From Gamarada debralockiae (Eukaryota > Ascomycota > Leotiomycetes > Helotiales > Hyphodiscaceae): a DNA stretch of 64,000 nt. The stretch covers positions 50,406 to 114,405 of the forward strand of contig NXFV01001603.1 in NCBI GenBank assembly GCA_002803225.1, written 5' to 3'. The position numbers were made by a program, and so were the translations under genes. The notes beneath the pieces are model-generated. The model did no database searches, was not told the origin of the DNA, and saw nothing but the letters and a program-made list of their open reading frames with translations. Shown in pieces: positions 1-12,077 of this stretch (positions are counted from its first letter, which is position 1; each line of letters begins with the position of its first letter).

Positions 1-1
1 C

Positions 2-1125
2 AGTCCCTTCGCAGCCCGAACCCAACAATATGTTAAGGAACAGCTTGGACAGGCAGAGGACAAGGTCAGACATATTACCCGGCGCAAGCAGATCTGTAGC
101 TGATACGAGCTTCGTAGACCCAACTCCCTCCGGATTATATTGAGTTGGAGAAGAGAGTCGATGCATTGAAGCAGGTTCACCAGAAGATGTTGCAGGTTAC
201 GTGAGTGCTTCCAACACCTTTGCAGATGAGCAATAGCTAATCGTCCTTCCTTTACAGTTCCCAATACGGCAACGAAGCATACGACTACCCAAACAACATT
301 AAAGAGGTGAGGCACGGAATCCGGTGTCTATTATAATCCGGCTAATTGAATCGTAGTCCTTCGGTGACCTGAGCCGTACCGTCAGCGAGAAAGTCCACCT
401 CCTTACCACCGCAACCTCCCCCGCCGAAGCCCAAGCAGCCCTCACAGCTCCTCCATCTGCGAAGCCACAACCAAAGACCTTCAACCATGCCATCGCCCGT
501 GCCAGCTTGGCCAGCAGCCAACTCCTTCAGCAACAACATTCCGGTGCAGGCGAGGACCCTCTCGCAACTGCTCTTGAGAAGTACGCATTGGCCAGCGAGC
601 GTGTTGGTGAAGCCAGACTCGCACAGGACTCTCAAATCCAAAGCCGATTCCTCGCAGGCTGGAGCACAACCCTAAATACAAACCTCATGTTTGCTAGCCG
701 TGCCAGAAAGAGCGTTGAGAACTCGAGGCTGTTGCTCGATGCAGCAAAGGCTAAGGCCAAGAACACTGGATGGCATCTACCTGGCCAGGCTGTCAACCGT
801 GGAGAGGGACACGAGGATGAGGCCATGAATGAGGACGCCCGTGTTGAGATTGAGCAGGCTGAGGATGAGTTTGTTGGCCAGACCGAGGAAGCTGTTGGTG
901 TAATGAAGAATGTAAGATCACTCCTACTGGCATCACATCTACAAAGCTAACTTAATTCAAAAGGTCCTTGATACACCCGAACCCCTCCGAAACCTCGCCG
1001 ATTTGATCGCTGCCCAACTCGAATTCCACAAGAAGGCCTACGAGATTCTCAGCGAGCTTGCACCCATTGTTGACGGTCTGCAAGTTGAGCAAGAGGTTAG
1101 CCGCTCCAAAGACTTCTCCACCTAA
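2..1125 (+). CDS. BAR-domain protein, Gvp36-like (5' end outside window)
   Basis: This is the 3' part of a membrane-curvature BAR-domain protein of the fungal Gvp36 type, expected to act on Golgi and endocytic membranes. The exons that read through in frame are 2-64, 118-200, 258-306, 357-911 and 964-1125, giving 303 residues with the start missing. The encoded protein is largely helical and rich in charged residues. It includes a YIELEKRVDALKQVHQKM-type helix and a long helix with acidic patches near GHEDEAMNEDARVEIEQAEDE, as expected of a BAR coiled coil. The first visible residues (SPFAARTQQYVKEQLGQAEDK) lie close to the usual N-terminus, so only a short first exon is probably lost. There is no SH3 domain at the C-terminus. 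Family assignment is from recall of fungal homologues. Confidence 0.85.
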
Positions 1126-1887
1126 GTGGTTGCTGATGAAGCATCTGCAGGCCAGCTACCGAAAGAGCCGTGATGGAACTGCATAGAGATGACCTCTAAC
1201 AGGCAGGCAGGAGACTCAAGATTCATTTTCGTCAACGAGGAGTGGTGATTTGTTCTGATTTCAGAGAGCTGGTAGCTTGCGAGCTGATCTCTCTTGCGTT
1301 CTGACCTTTCCTTTGGGCGTTGTTTTATGGTGTATGCAAGTCAATCGATGAGATTCCCGTCCGAATGGAAAAGAGATCTGAGATTTGTTCGAAACCGTTC
1401 CATGCTGTGGCCATTTCACTTGAGAAATCCTTACGGTTGATGCATGAAGTATGCGTGAGTATGATGGCGACTATGTTGCTATCCCTGAACTCCCTGTTAA
1501 TCCCCTCGAGCTTCGCATGTCAACAACGATGACCTCTTGCACAAGTTCGCCGCACGTGAAAAGGGGGGCTAAATTTCGGGATCGTACGATAAGCCATCCG
1601 CCTCTACGAATTTGGCAAGTACAAATCACACCTTCAATCATTTTCGAGGCTTCTTCCAGAATCGCCATCGCTCCGACCCGATATGCACGTTACATGCCTC
1701 GAAGATCTTAGTCGTGCAAGCTACCGGCATTTCACACAGTTTATTAGGTCTAGGTAGATCTCTTTCTGCTTTTCTTTCCTTCGTTTTCCCTTGAACGATT
1801 CACCTGTGGCTACTTCCTTTCTCTACCATTTACCGGAATGCTCTAAAGCAAGTCTTTCAATCGTTCTCCTAACTTGAGCCATTCAAA
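1126..1887. other. Intergenic, no gene seen
   Basis: This stretch holds the 3' end of the BAR gene and the upstream region of the Atg22-like relic. Short open frames occur on both strands, but none has coding-like composition, a recognisable domain or plausible splice structure. Confidence 0.6.
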
Positions 1888-3692
1888 TGGCCTCCGCTAA
1901 GCCCGCACTTGATCTTGCTATCGCGCCAGCAGAAGATCCTCCCCAATCAACGAACTTCATCCACTCTCTTCCCCCACCGCATCATTGACCGACCACCCCG
2001 TGGCACCTGACCAATTCGACTCAAAATGGGAGACCGACAAGCTAGAAATATGGAGTTATTACGCTACTACATTGGCAACAATAGCCTCACACTCTTCAAC
2101 TTTGCTCCGACAGTGTTCCAGAACCTCCTCTACCAAGCCGCCGGCAACGGAACGAGCCTTTCTTCGCCGGGAGAGAGCGAACGATTAACTCTACTGTCTA
2201 GCTGTCGAACGGCATTAGTTTTGCTATTCAAATCGTAGTATTCCTTTTCCTAGGCAGCTTCGCCAATTTCGGGACTTGGAGACCAAATATCCTCATCGGA
2301 CTCTCGCTCGTTGCGTGGGGAATTGGATTCGGATGGTTAGGTGTACATGATCCTTCGAAATGGGAAATAGCTACAGGGCTCTACGTCGTTGGCTTGATCA
2401 CCTATCAAACCACCCTCACTTTTTGGACGGCAGCGTTCCCTGGCTTGGCGAGAAATACACCGGAGCTCAGACGGAAGGCGGAGGAATATCAGGCTGGGGA
2501 GATCACAAGGGGGAATTACGGCTATGCGGATACACTGAAGAGATCGGAGTTGTCGAATATGGCGTTTTATATCCAGTCCGTGGGCGAGGTGGTTATTTTG
2601 GCCGTGATTGTTGGCATTATGTTTGGGGTGGACGTTAATGCAAGTACGGCGAATAAAAATTGGGGATTGAGTGTTCTGATAGCTTTTGCGACGGGCGTCT
2701 GGCTGCTCCTTGCTATTCCGTGTTTTCTGAAGGAGAAGCGGAGAGCGGGCTAGGAGATCCCACCGGGTATGAAGCGAGTCTCTCCTATTCCGTGCGGATT
2801 CGGCTCTATGAAAGATGTTCTTGCAGTTTTCACACTCAAGAAGCCCGCTTGGCTTCAATCTTTGACTCCTTTTGAGCGATTACTGACTCCGATATTTCAG
2901 TATCATCACCGTCGTGTTCTGGAAAGGGCCCTGCGCCAAGTTTGGCACCTCAAGCAATCCCTGGTTTACTTGATCGGGTACTTCTGCTTGGGTGATTCCC
3001 TGGATACTACACTGTTATCGCCACGTTGCAGAACTCCATCATATCCTACAACACCCTCGAACTCACTTATTTTCTCATTGTGGGTATCGTAGCTCAGGCT
3101 ATTGGCATCTATAGCTTCTGATGGGCCCAGCGTCGCTTTCGGCTCTCCACCAAAACTAGTAAGTTCTGCGAATAATCTTTCAAATGAAGTGGGCAATTAC
3201 TAATTACCATATGAAGTGTTTAATATCGTCCTATTCTCGATCATCATCCTCGATCTCTGGGGCATGATAGGTATCTGGACCACCAAATTCGGCTTCCACA
3301 ACAAATGGGAAGTCTGGGTGTACCAAGTCTACTATGGCCTCTTTGTTTGCCCTTGGTGCTCCTATTGCCAAATCATGATCTCAGCAGTCACTCCTCGCGG
3401 CTGCGAGTTTCTCTTCTCCCTCTTCAGTATTATTGGGGAAACCTGCAGCTTCATCGGCTCCTTGGTGAGCTCGGCGATCATCGATGATAGCAGAGGGAAT
3501 AATTGTACACCGTTTTAGTTTCTGACTGCACTGAGTTCGGTGAGCCTTTTGGTTCTGGTTTTCTTTGTTGATTTGGAGAGGAGTAGGAGGGAGCAGGAGG
3601 CTTTTTTGGTGGAGGAAATGGTTAGGAAGTCTAGGGGGGTCAAAGTCACAGAGGCTGTGGATGTGGATGTGATGGGTGATATGAAGGTGTAG
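1888..3692 (+). pseudogene. Decayed Atg22-like MFS transporter
   Basis: The translated pieces follow the order of an Atg22-family (vacuolar amino-acid efflux type) major facilitator across the whole length. They run from a KLEIWSYYA/YYIGNNSLTLFNFAP N-terminus, through GTWRPNILIGLSLVAWGIGFGW and SNMAFYIQSVGEVVILAV, to VTPRGCEFLFSLFSIIGETC and a charged tail. The frame changes near 2055, 2165-2180 and 3010, and probably near 1975. In-frame stops lie at 2199 (TAG), 2751 (TAG), 3119 (TGA, where TGG is expected) and 3516 (TAG). One intron, about 3160-3217, still has good GT-AG ends. No single splice model removes all these lesions, so it is called a pseudogene. Sequencing error cannot explain so many defects while the neighbouring genes are clean. 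Confidence 0.85.
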
Positions 3693-3890
3693 AGATATTC
3701 GGAGGCTTTAGAGGCCATGATATTTCAGAGTCAATATGATTCACCATGATTGAAATGACATTGATAAGCGAATGTTCTGTTCAACAATTCATCAAAAGCT
3801 GGGCAGATGAAAGGAGAAAATGAGGCGCTTCCATGAGATTAAATTTTTGAATTGCGCCGCAAATGACTTCACCACTTCACATCATCTCTC

Positions 3891-5152
3891 TCACTGCCTC
3901 CAAGACGCAGTCTCCACTCTCCGGTCCCAGCACTTCAATGCTTCATCCCTACTTAACACCCCCTTCTCATCCGCCCCGGGTAATCTCCAAACTGTGAAGC
4001 CAAAACCACTCTGCTTCAAACTCGTGACCATCGGCCCTAGAGTCATTCGTCTAACGACTATTCCATGGCTTGCCAACTCCGCAATTGCCAGCTCCGCGAA
4101 CCGCGCAAGGACTTCATCGGAAGTGCTCCCAGAACTGTTAACTAGAAGAATAGCTTCTTCATTGCCTTTCTTGGTGAATGGGATGAACCCTCGATCTGGA
4201 TCAGTAGTGTCGATCAGGAGATTAACCATCTCTTTCGTGAGCGCTTCAGGACTGGGCACAGGTGAGATCTGGCGGAGCCCAGGCTCGCCATGGCATCCTA
4301 GTCCCAGCTCGATGGTAGCAGGAGGCAGGGTCTGTATCTCCGTAATAATTCCATTCGGCAGCGCAACTCTGTTCCCAATCATTAGCTTTCTCTTCCTCCC
4401 CTCAATCAAATTCAGTAAACGTACCGATCGAAAGCCACAGCAATTGTCCCTGAATTCGAAACAATATATTCCATAACATCCCCGACTTGCTCTAGCGATG
4501 CACCCTCATCCGCCAACGCACAAGCAACTTTCAAGCCCACTACATGACCGCTCAACCCTCTTCGCCCAACCTTCCCCCCTTTCTTCCTGCCAACTGCTAC
4601 GTCGTCGCCAACGGGTATGAAGCGCACTTTGTAGCCTGCGGCTGTAGCGCGGGTTATAGCTAGGCCGGCGTTGAGGATATCGCCTGTGTAGTTGCCGCAG
4701 ACTATTAGGGTGCCTTTTGAGGGAGTATTAGGGGGTTGACATAGTTTTATGGCTTCGAAGATTTGGGCGGCGGTTGGGGAGGCGAATATGTTGCCTGAGA
4801 CGGAGCAGGAGAGAAAGGAGGGGCCTACGAAGCCGGAAAACATTGGCTCACTGTCGGATTATCTTCATCAGCATCCAATTGCTTACATCTTGAGAAACTG
4901 AGACGAGGGGGGGAGGGGAGAGGAGGAAGGGCAAACTTACTGTCCGCCACCAGCAAACCCAACAGTAGTAACATGATCTTTACGGAATGTGTCAAGATCG
5001 GATCTGTAGACGATTTTGTGGGAGGGAGAATAAGAGAGTTCTGGATTGTGCTCTGTCAAGCCAATTGCAGCTTCGTTGACAGCGTCTCCTGGGTCATTGA
5101 TGAAGTGGAATGTTTCTTTCGTGGGTTGTTTTGTTTGCTTTTCTGTTGCCAT
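3891..5152 (-). CDS. DhaK-like (DAK1-domain-only) dihydroxyacetone kinase subunit
   Basis: Exons are 4941-5152, 4425-4850 and 3891-4368 on the minus strand, giving 371 aa. That is the size of a stand-alone bacterial DhaK, whereas fungal dihydroxyacetone kinases are usually DAK1-DAK2 fusions near 590 aa. Motifs in order: GGGHEP (residues about 68-73, at an exon joint), SGFVG, NYTGD carrying the substrate-contacting Asp, GRRGLSG, and GLGCHGEPG with the His that in the DhaK family binds dihydroxyacetone covalently. The usual GGGSGHEP is two residues shorter here. There is no DAK2 (ATP-binding) domain after the stop. It is transcribed divergently from a DAK2-containing gene 433 bp away, which suggests the two products work together. 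It may phosphorylate dihydroxyacetone or another ketose only as a heteromer. The family is clear; substrate and partner are inference. Confidence 0.85.
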
Positions 5153-5585
5153 TTTGACATTCAGCGAATGTGGGGTTGCGGGGTAAAGGAGTTGAGGAAC
5201 CGCAGAACTGAAGCTTTAATACAAGTGAAACTAGAAGCAAAACTTTTGAGGAGATAAGAAGAGGATATGGGACAGGTATGAGAAATCAAATGAAGTTCTA
5301 GAAGCCCTTCAACCGAACTTTTTACGACGAGCTGTCGTAAATGTTCATCCCGAACCCTTCCAGTTCCCCGCAATCAGCGTCCGGATTTCCGCCTTGGGAA
5401 ACCCGATGTCAGGCAAGGAGGGGTAGCTCCAATACTTTTACGGAAGTTGACACGAGACTCGGATTTTCGCCTGATCTGCTTTTCATTCTTCTGGAGAGTG
5501 TCAAAGTCTACTCCCTTTCCCTCTCAGCCCAAAGGTGCTCTTCACTTCTCCTTCATTCACAAGCTTCGTTCTACAGATTTTCAAA
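5153..5585. promoter_or_regulatory. Shared divergent promoter region of the kinase pair
   Basis: The 433 bp between the two oppositely transcribed kinase-related genes must hold both promoters. There are pyrimidine-rich runs just before the plus-strand start (for example ctccctttccctctcag) but no clear TATA box. A shared promoter would fit co-expression of two subunits. This is inferred from layout only. Confidence 0.45.
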
Positions 5586-7219
5586 ATGTCACTCGTTGTC
5601 GAACAAACCCTCCCATACTCCAAATTCGAGCTCAAGCTCGAAGACCCTGAACGATGGGCTCGCCTCTTCCCTTTAATGCGGCCTTCCATCAAAACCGTCG
5701 AAACAGCAAGTGGGCACACAGTAGTAGTCGATAGAGCTCTCGCCAGCACCAAAAACACCCTCGTCGCAGCAATTGGATATGTTGGCAATTTCTCAAGTAA
5801 GATCTTGAGCGAGTCTCACTTGGCTGCTTTCAGCACAGAGCAACTCGAGAAGGGATCTGTTTCTGCTGCGGATATTGCAAAGGTGCTGAAGGATAGTGGT
5901 TTCCCTGTGGATAACGGAGTTGTCGTAGTTAGAAGAGCATTGAAGCAAGATCTCAGAACGTTTCCTGGGGGTGTGGAGGTTGCTGTTGTGGGGCAGTTGA
6001 AGGTGGATCATGTTTTGTCGTTGTTGGGAGCTTCGAATGCTGAAACGAAGTAAGTGATCTTGTTGTTGGTGAAAGATGAGGTCTAATTTTGTTTAGGGCA
6101 TCTTTCGACAAGACGAAAGCCTTGCTCGAACACTTCATAAAATCGGCTGCGAGGACGACTTCAACTTTTCATAATAAGAAGACCAGCAATGGCCCATCTG
6201 TTATCCACGCTGTTGAAGTTGCAGAGTTCAACTCGGCAAAGAAGGCTATTGATAGAGATCTTGGCCATCTTTTGAGTTCAAGACCGAATCTGGGGACAGA
6301 TGTCGTATACTCTGTTCATTATTCCGATATCAACGGCCTGTCTCGCCTCGAAAACAACATTCTTGCCCATGAGATTTCAGAATACCTAGGTAAGATTGGC
6401 TGAACATCATACTTCGACCCTACTAACATATCATCAGCCAAGAAAAACCTACCCTCATATATCACTCAATCCACAATCCTGGACTCCCATTCCCAAGCAC
6501 GAGGCTGGGCCATCTCTCTCTGTGCTATCCCTACCACCTTCCTAGTAGCCCAACCCACCCCGTCAAATGCCCTCACAAACACCACCGCCTCAGCTCCATC
6601 CACCAAACCAAGAGAGGGTACTTGTAAAATCCAACTATCAGATGCTCAGGTCCGCAAAATCATAATCGCAGGCTGTGAAAGCGTTATCAAAGACGAGCCT
6701 ACGATCACTGAATATGACACGATCGTAGGAGACGGGGATTGTGGGTATACTTTGAGGGATGGAGCGAAGCAAGTCCTCCACTTCATCAGCACGGCAGACC
6801 TCTCTACCCTTCCCTCAGCACTCAGCGCCCTCGTCGATGACCTCGAGGTCAACATGGGCGGTACTTCTGGGGCCTTGTACTGCATTTTCCTTTCCTCCCT
6901 AGCGCAAGAGTTGTGGACAGCACCAACGTTCCCAGATGCGTTGAAAGGCGCTTTGGAACATTTGCTGAAATACACGAGAGCGCGATTGGGGGATAGGACA
7001 TGCCTGGATTGCTTGATTCCGTTTGTGGAGACGTTGCAGAAGACGGGGAACTCAGAGAAGGCCTTGGTTGATGCGGAGAAGGGTGTGGAGAGCACGAAGA
7101 AATTGCAGGCCAAGTTGGGAAGGTCGAGCTATTTGGATGAGGCTGCTACGCGAGGTGTGCCGGATCCGGGGGCCTACGGTTTGTTGAAGTTGTTGGAGGG
7201 TATGGTTGGTGCGAAGTGA
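5586..7219 (+). CDS. Protein with degenerate DAK1 domain plus intact DAK2 (DhaL) domain
   Basis: Exons are 5586-6049, 6097-6389 and 6438-7219, giving 512 aa. Residues about 305-512 form a complete DAK2 ATP-binding domain: YDTIVGDGDCG with the Mg-binding aspartates, NMGGTSGALY, a CLDCLIPFVETL helix and the VPDPGAYGLLKLLEG tail. The N-terminal 300 residues have the layout of DAK1: a GYVG segment, a GVVVVRR strand where NYTGD belongs, and a VVYSVHYSDINGLSRLENN strand-helix matching the conserved VNNLG region. The catalytic motifs GGGSGHEP, NYTGD and GIHGEPG are all absent. The protein therefore looks able to bind ATP but not the ketose. The divergent neighbour has the reverse set of motifs. The DAK2 call is strong; homology of the N-terminus to DAK1 is weaker and rests on order and spacing. 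Confidence 0.85.
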
Positions 7220-8289
7220 GCTGCTATCAAAATTGTCGATTTTATAGCCTGTGTTGAATTAGAAAATAGTTTCAGATAATAATCATCTCTGTTTCTTCTC
7301 GGTGTCTTGAAAGAATTCCGGAAGGTGGTTTGCGCCCAATCAACGAGAGTCCTCCCTAAGAGGGGAACAATGGAAGACCGCAGGACGGCCCAAGCTTTGT
7401 GCCTGACATGACTTTACCCGGAGAATCCTCATTCGAGGCTGTATCTTAAAAGGTAAGAATAGAAAAGGATAAGAGATTGAAAGTCTGGTGTTTATCTGCG
7501 CATACCTCCTCAGGACCTCTAGCTCACCATCGACGACGTGGCGGATAAAATGGAAACAATTTGGATGAGGAGGTAGATTGACAAATGAGAGCAGATTGAA
7601 AGGCGGTGTGCCATCCGTCCTTCGTGCACCCCTGAAACAATGTTATTGCAACGACACAGAGCAACAGACCACTCGATATCAGTGTTGCACGCCGCCCTCA
7701 CTAGACTGGTTGGAGGAGTCCAGTGCAAAAAGCAAGGAGGGAGCACAAGATGGCCGAGTTACTCGGGTTCAGAGAGAGAGTTGTTCAGCAAAACGTCGCC
7801 TGAGACTCTGAATTTGATTTTGATCTGAATGAATAGAAGCGAAGTAGAAGCCTCGTGATTACTTGATAATGGGATAGACCTTCATGTAGAAGGACGATAG
7901 GATCTCCAAGCCATGGGCATGCGAGAAGCAGAAAATTATATTTGATCCTGTTGATGGACAAAGCTCCAAGCACACCAATTTCCCAAAATGGTCCCACTTA
8001 GCGTGGCCGGGTAACGAACCGCCGACCGAAATGAAATCTTTCGACTCTGCATCGATCTCAAACTTCGCATTGTTTCCATTGTCCACTCCCTAAATTCTTT
8101 CTTCCTTCCTTGGATCGTCTTTCTCCTCACGTCGCATCGCCGACTTCTCTCACCGTCTCTGTCTTCGCTGACATTGACAAGTACTTGCCAATTGTGCCAA
8201 CCGCAATCCTTCGTACCTGGCCCAACAAAGTATCTCGACTTGGTTGGACCCTTAATCGAAGAGGCGCAAACACCGAACCACTCGCAGCC
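7220..8289. other. Intergenic, upstream of ERG5
   Basis: About 1.07 kb without a supported gene. Small overlapping ORFs of 60-77 codons on both strands lack coding character. The part next to ERG5 is rich in TTCTTTC/CTTCCTTCC tracts, as often seen in fungal leaders. Confidence 0.55.
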
Positions 8290-10099
8290 ATGACTTCGCA
8301 GAACGTCAGCTATGCCTCACCCCTGGCAGATGCAAAGTATGCTCAGATTTTAGGGAATCCACAGATCAATGGCTTTCTGACAAAGATCTCGGAGCTCAGC
8401 GGATGGACGATCGCTCTCACAATTCTCCTGGTCTTGGTGGCATATGACCAATGTAAGTACCCGTCACACAAGACATTCCAATTACGACAGCTGCTCACTC
8501 CTTCAAAGTCAGTTATATCATCCAAAAGGGAACAATTGTTGGTCCAGCATGGAAGGCTCCTTTCATCGGTCCATTTTTGCAATCGATGAACCCAAAATGG
8601 GAAGAATACAGAGGAAAATGGGCTAGCGGTGAGCTTAGCTGTGTCTCTGTTTTCCACAAGTACGTATTCTGCGTAGAGACCCCTCAATCATCACATGCTG
8701 ACCTTATTGTCAGATTCGTTGTAATCGCATCCACTCGTGATATGTCTCGAAAGGTCTTCAACTCCCCAATGTACGTCAAGCCATGCGTGGTCGATGTTGC
8801 ACACAAGCTTCTGGGCGCCGATAACTGGGTCTTCCTCGATGGTAAAGCACATGTCGATTTCCGCAAGGGTCTCAATGGCTTGTTCACTCGTAAATCGCTC
8901 GAATTATATCTGCCAGGACAGGAAGATGTTTATAACGATTACTTCCAGAGGTTCCTGAAGATTACCAAGGATGCTGGAGGAAAGCCTGTTCCATTCATGC
9001 CACAATTCCGCGAGGTCATGTGCGCAGTCTCATGTCGAACATTCGTTGGCCACTACATTTCCGATGAAGCTATCAAAAAGATCGCCGATGACTACTACTT
9101 GATTACCGCCGCTCTAGAACTTGTCAACTTCCCAATCATCCTCCCGTACACTAGGACCTGGTATGGAAAGAAAGCCGCTGATATGGTTTTGAGCGAATTT
9201 GCCAAATGCGCAGCCAAGAGCAAGGCTAGAATGGCAGCCGGAGGCGAGATCTCTTGCATTATGGATGGATGGGTCAAGGCTCAGCTAGAATCTGCAGCTT
9301 ATCGTGAGAGAGAAGAGAAGGGTCTATCTATGGAAGGCATTGAGAAGCCATCTCCTCTCCTCCGCGACTTCACCGATTACGAGATCTCCCAGACCATCTT
9401 CACGTTCCTCTTTGCCTCCCAGGATGCCACGAGCAGTGCGGCAACTTGGCTCTTCCAGACCATGGCCCAACGACCAGATGTCCTTGACAGGATTCGCGAA
9501 GAGAACTTGCGAGTACGAGGTGGTGACAAAAACAAGCCTGTTACAATGGATATCCTGGATGAGATGATCTACACTAAGGCTGCGGTTAGAGAGTTATTGA
9601 GATACCGACCTCCAGTCATCATGGTTCCATACCTTGCCAAGAAGGCTTTCCCAATCACTGATACCTACACTGTTCCCAAAGGTAAGTTCTAGACCCTTCA
9701 GACCAGATCCCATATCTAACAATTAATTAGGCGCCATGGTCATCCCATCTGTCTACCCCGCTCTCCGCGACCCCGAAGTCTATCCCAACCCTGACTATTA
9801 TGATCCCGAGCGATATGTTACCGGAGATGCAGAGGTCAAGGGAGCGAAGAATTTCCTCGTTTTCGGCACTGGCCCTCATTACTGCCTCGGACAAGTGTAT
9901 GCACAACTCAACCTGGCTCTTATGATCGGAAAGGCATCGATGCATCTCGACTGGGTCCATCACCCTACGCCTTTATCGGAAGAGATTAAGGTGTTCGCGA
10001 CTATTTTCCCTATGGTAAGAAGCTCCTTGCTACTTTAATTCAAAGCCTGCTAACTAGGCATAGGACGATTGCCCTTTGACCTTCACGAAACGAGAATGA
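8290..10099 (+). CDS. ERG5: Sterol C-22 desaturase, cytochrome P450 CYP61
   Basis: This enzyme introduces the C-22 double bond late in ergosterol synthesis at the endoplasmic reticulum. Exons are 8290-8452, 8509-8659, 8714-9681, 9731-10014 and 10064-10099, giving 533 aa, the usual CYP61 length. An N-terminal anchor (LTILLVLVAYDQ) is followed by the CYP61-typical stretch NWVFLDGKAHVDFRKGLNGL. The I-helix reads FASQDATSSA, the ExxR is in AVRELLRYRPP, and the haem loop is FGTGPHYCLG with the axial Cys. The last exon is only 36 nt and encodes DDCPLTFTKRE. The ATG at 8290 sits in a good context and the transmembrane segment follows at the normal distance. Azole-type inhibitors bind members of this family. 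No defects are seen. Confidence 0.95.
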
Positions 10100-12077
10100 A
10101 TTCATAACGAACCTCAAGATCGTTTTTGAGCATGAAAATTCTCACACAGATAGCCTTTGAACCTCACAAGGCTGCTTCATATAGAAAGACGAGCCTTTTG
10201 GCCGTCACTTGCATTTGCAATAGGGAGGGCTTCTTCCGGCGTTGGAGCGAGAGTCTGGTCACCGTGATTGTGAAGCTGGACCACGATCAATAATATTCAC
10301 ATTGTAATCATCACTAATAATGAAAGAGGGATCGATTTCGTCTCGAACCTTCCTTACAAACCTATCTCTCATCCCTTCTCCCTACATTGACGTTGCCTCC
10401 GAAATCGCTCTCCTTTGGTTGCCTTACTCCGTGCTGACGGCCGCGCAAGTCGAATGCTGATCCGGAATTATTATTGTGTTGCCTGATGGAAAGCTTGTGC
10501 GGAGCGGACTCGGTGTACTGGTATCATGGGGAGCGGCGAAAGTGCTCATCAGCTCATTCAGGCTTCCATCTAAAGTGATGTTGATCTGATGTGGTCTGCC
10601 TCTAGAACTTGAACGCCGACAAAGACACAAAGCCACCGCACCAAGAACCCGATACGCACTCAGCCCCGCAAAGCCCCCTAACCCAAATATGCCTGTCAAA
10701 TGACGCCCCTGTCTCATTAACAAGCTTCTGAGTTTACCCTCGCTAACTCCCAACATCCAATTCTCGGGTTTCTGTACCAAAGCTCGGGTGGGACTTACGA
10801 ACTCCTTCACCTCAAACACAGTAACTGAATGTGCATGAGATGAGAAGCTGGAAATAAAGGCTATCTTCGGTTTTCACGATGACGCATATTTCATACCATC
10901 AGTTGAGGAACTATCAAGAGTAGAATTCATCAGATGAATAATGAATACGTACTTCGGCGTACATTCACAGTTGCTTTTGTCCTGAAGATTTTGATAGGCG
11001 GCTACGGACTCGGAGTTCACGTCGGAGTTCAACCCTGAGTCAACTCCAACGGCGCAATCATACATGATGATTCGTATACTCCGATCTTTCTACTGTATTC
11101 ATATGCAATTATTAATATACCAAAGACTGCGCGATTGCGTATTTCAATATGGACGAATGACTGTACGTGACTCCCGAAAACTGGATGGAGGTTGAGATGA
11201 GATCAGCTCGCATTCGCCGGTCCACAAACGGAATGCCTTCCCCACATTTTCAGGGTTTAGTGAGAATGCACATGGCCGGAGGGAGGAGGAAAATTTTGAT
11301 GCCTCGCCGAGACGAAAGGAGCTCGCTTTACCGGGCCCAGAAAGGGGCAGTCAAGGCAGCTTGTGAGGGTGTGCTCACTCGTGTGAGGTACATAGTTTGT
11401 GAACCCGACAACAGGAGGGAAGTTCCAAGCCTGACCTGCCAGCATACCAAGTCAAGGGGCTTCGACTCATCGCCTCCTTACCAAGCGAGCTGCCTAACAA
11501 AAAGCCTCTCAAAAATACACGCAATAGGAAGTGACCCAAGAGGCGCAAGGCGGTAACGATGAAAGCCTGAGTCATCTGTCTAATCGGGGTGATGTTTCGT
11601 GGTGCTTATTTCATCTTACCAAGAAACGCGGTGTTGGCATTCTTGAAAGGGCAACGGAGTTCGCTTGTGCTTAACGGGGAACCAATGGTTTAGGAACGAG
11701 GGCGAGGGGGTAGGGGCTGTGAATGGATGACGGTGGAAAGCTCGGGGTAAGGTTTGGGGTTACAGTTGAATTCTTGGCTGGGTCTTGGCTAGGAGGCTGA
11801 TGTTTTGACTATGTCGGAATTGCATACTGTAGGGCGTGCACATGTGTGGAGTTATTATGGAGTTGATGGGATGACAACCGATATGACTGTGACTCGAAGC
11901 CTGGGTGCGTTAGGCATATATAGATGCTCCTCCTCCCTAGAGGCTGAGGATTTTGTTTTGGTATAATAACATCACTCACCACATCTACAACTCCTTCAAG
12001 GACCAATATCAATCTATTTCGCTACTTTACTCGTAGAGTCTAAACATCACAAGAAAAACAACACCACACAATCCAAC
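10100..12077. other. Long intergenic region, no supported gene
   Basis: Nearly 2 kb between ERG5 and the small gene at 12.1 kb. The longest open frames (minus 10424-10819, plus 11167-11556) begin with GTG and not ATG, have no recognisable domain and no clear splice continuation, so they are not called. The last 200 bp look promoter-like. Confidence 0.5.
11917..11923 (+). promoter_or_regulatory. Possible TATA box
   Basis: TATATAG lies about 155 bp upstream of the ATG of the small gene at 12078, a usual distance in filamentous fungi. No other evidence. Confidence 0.35.

Noticed and set aside
10424..10819. Minus-strand open frame of 131 codons in the ERG5 downstream region
   Set aside because: It begins with GTG, has no ATG, no domain and no convincing splice partner. 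The Ser/Pro-rich end looks random.
11167..11556. Plus-strand open frame of 129 codons
   Set aside because: Starts with GTG. Composition is rich in Arg and Ser as in non-coding frames; no motif.
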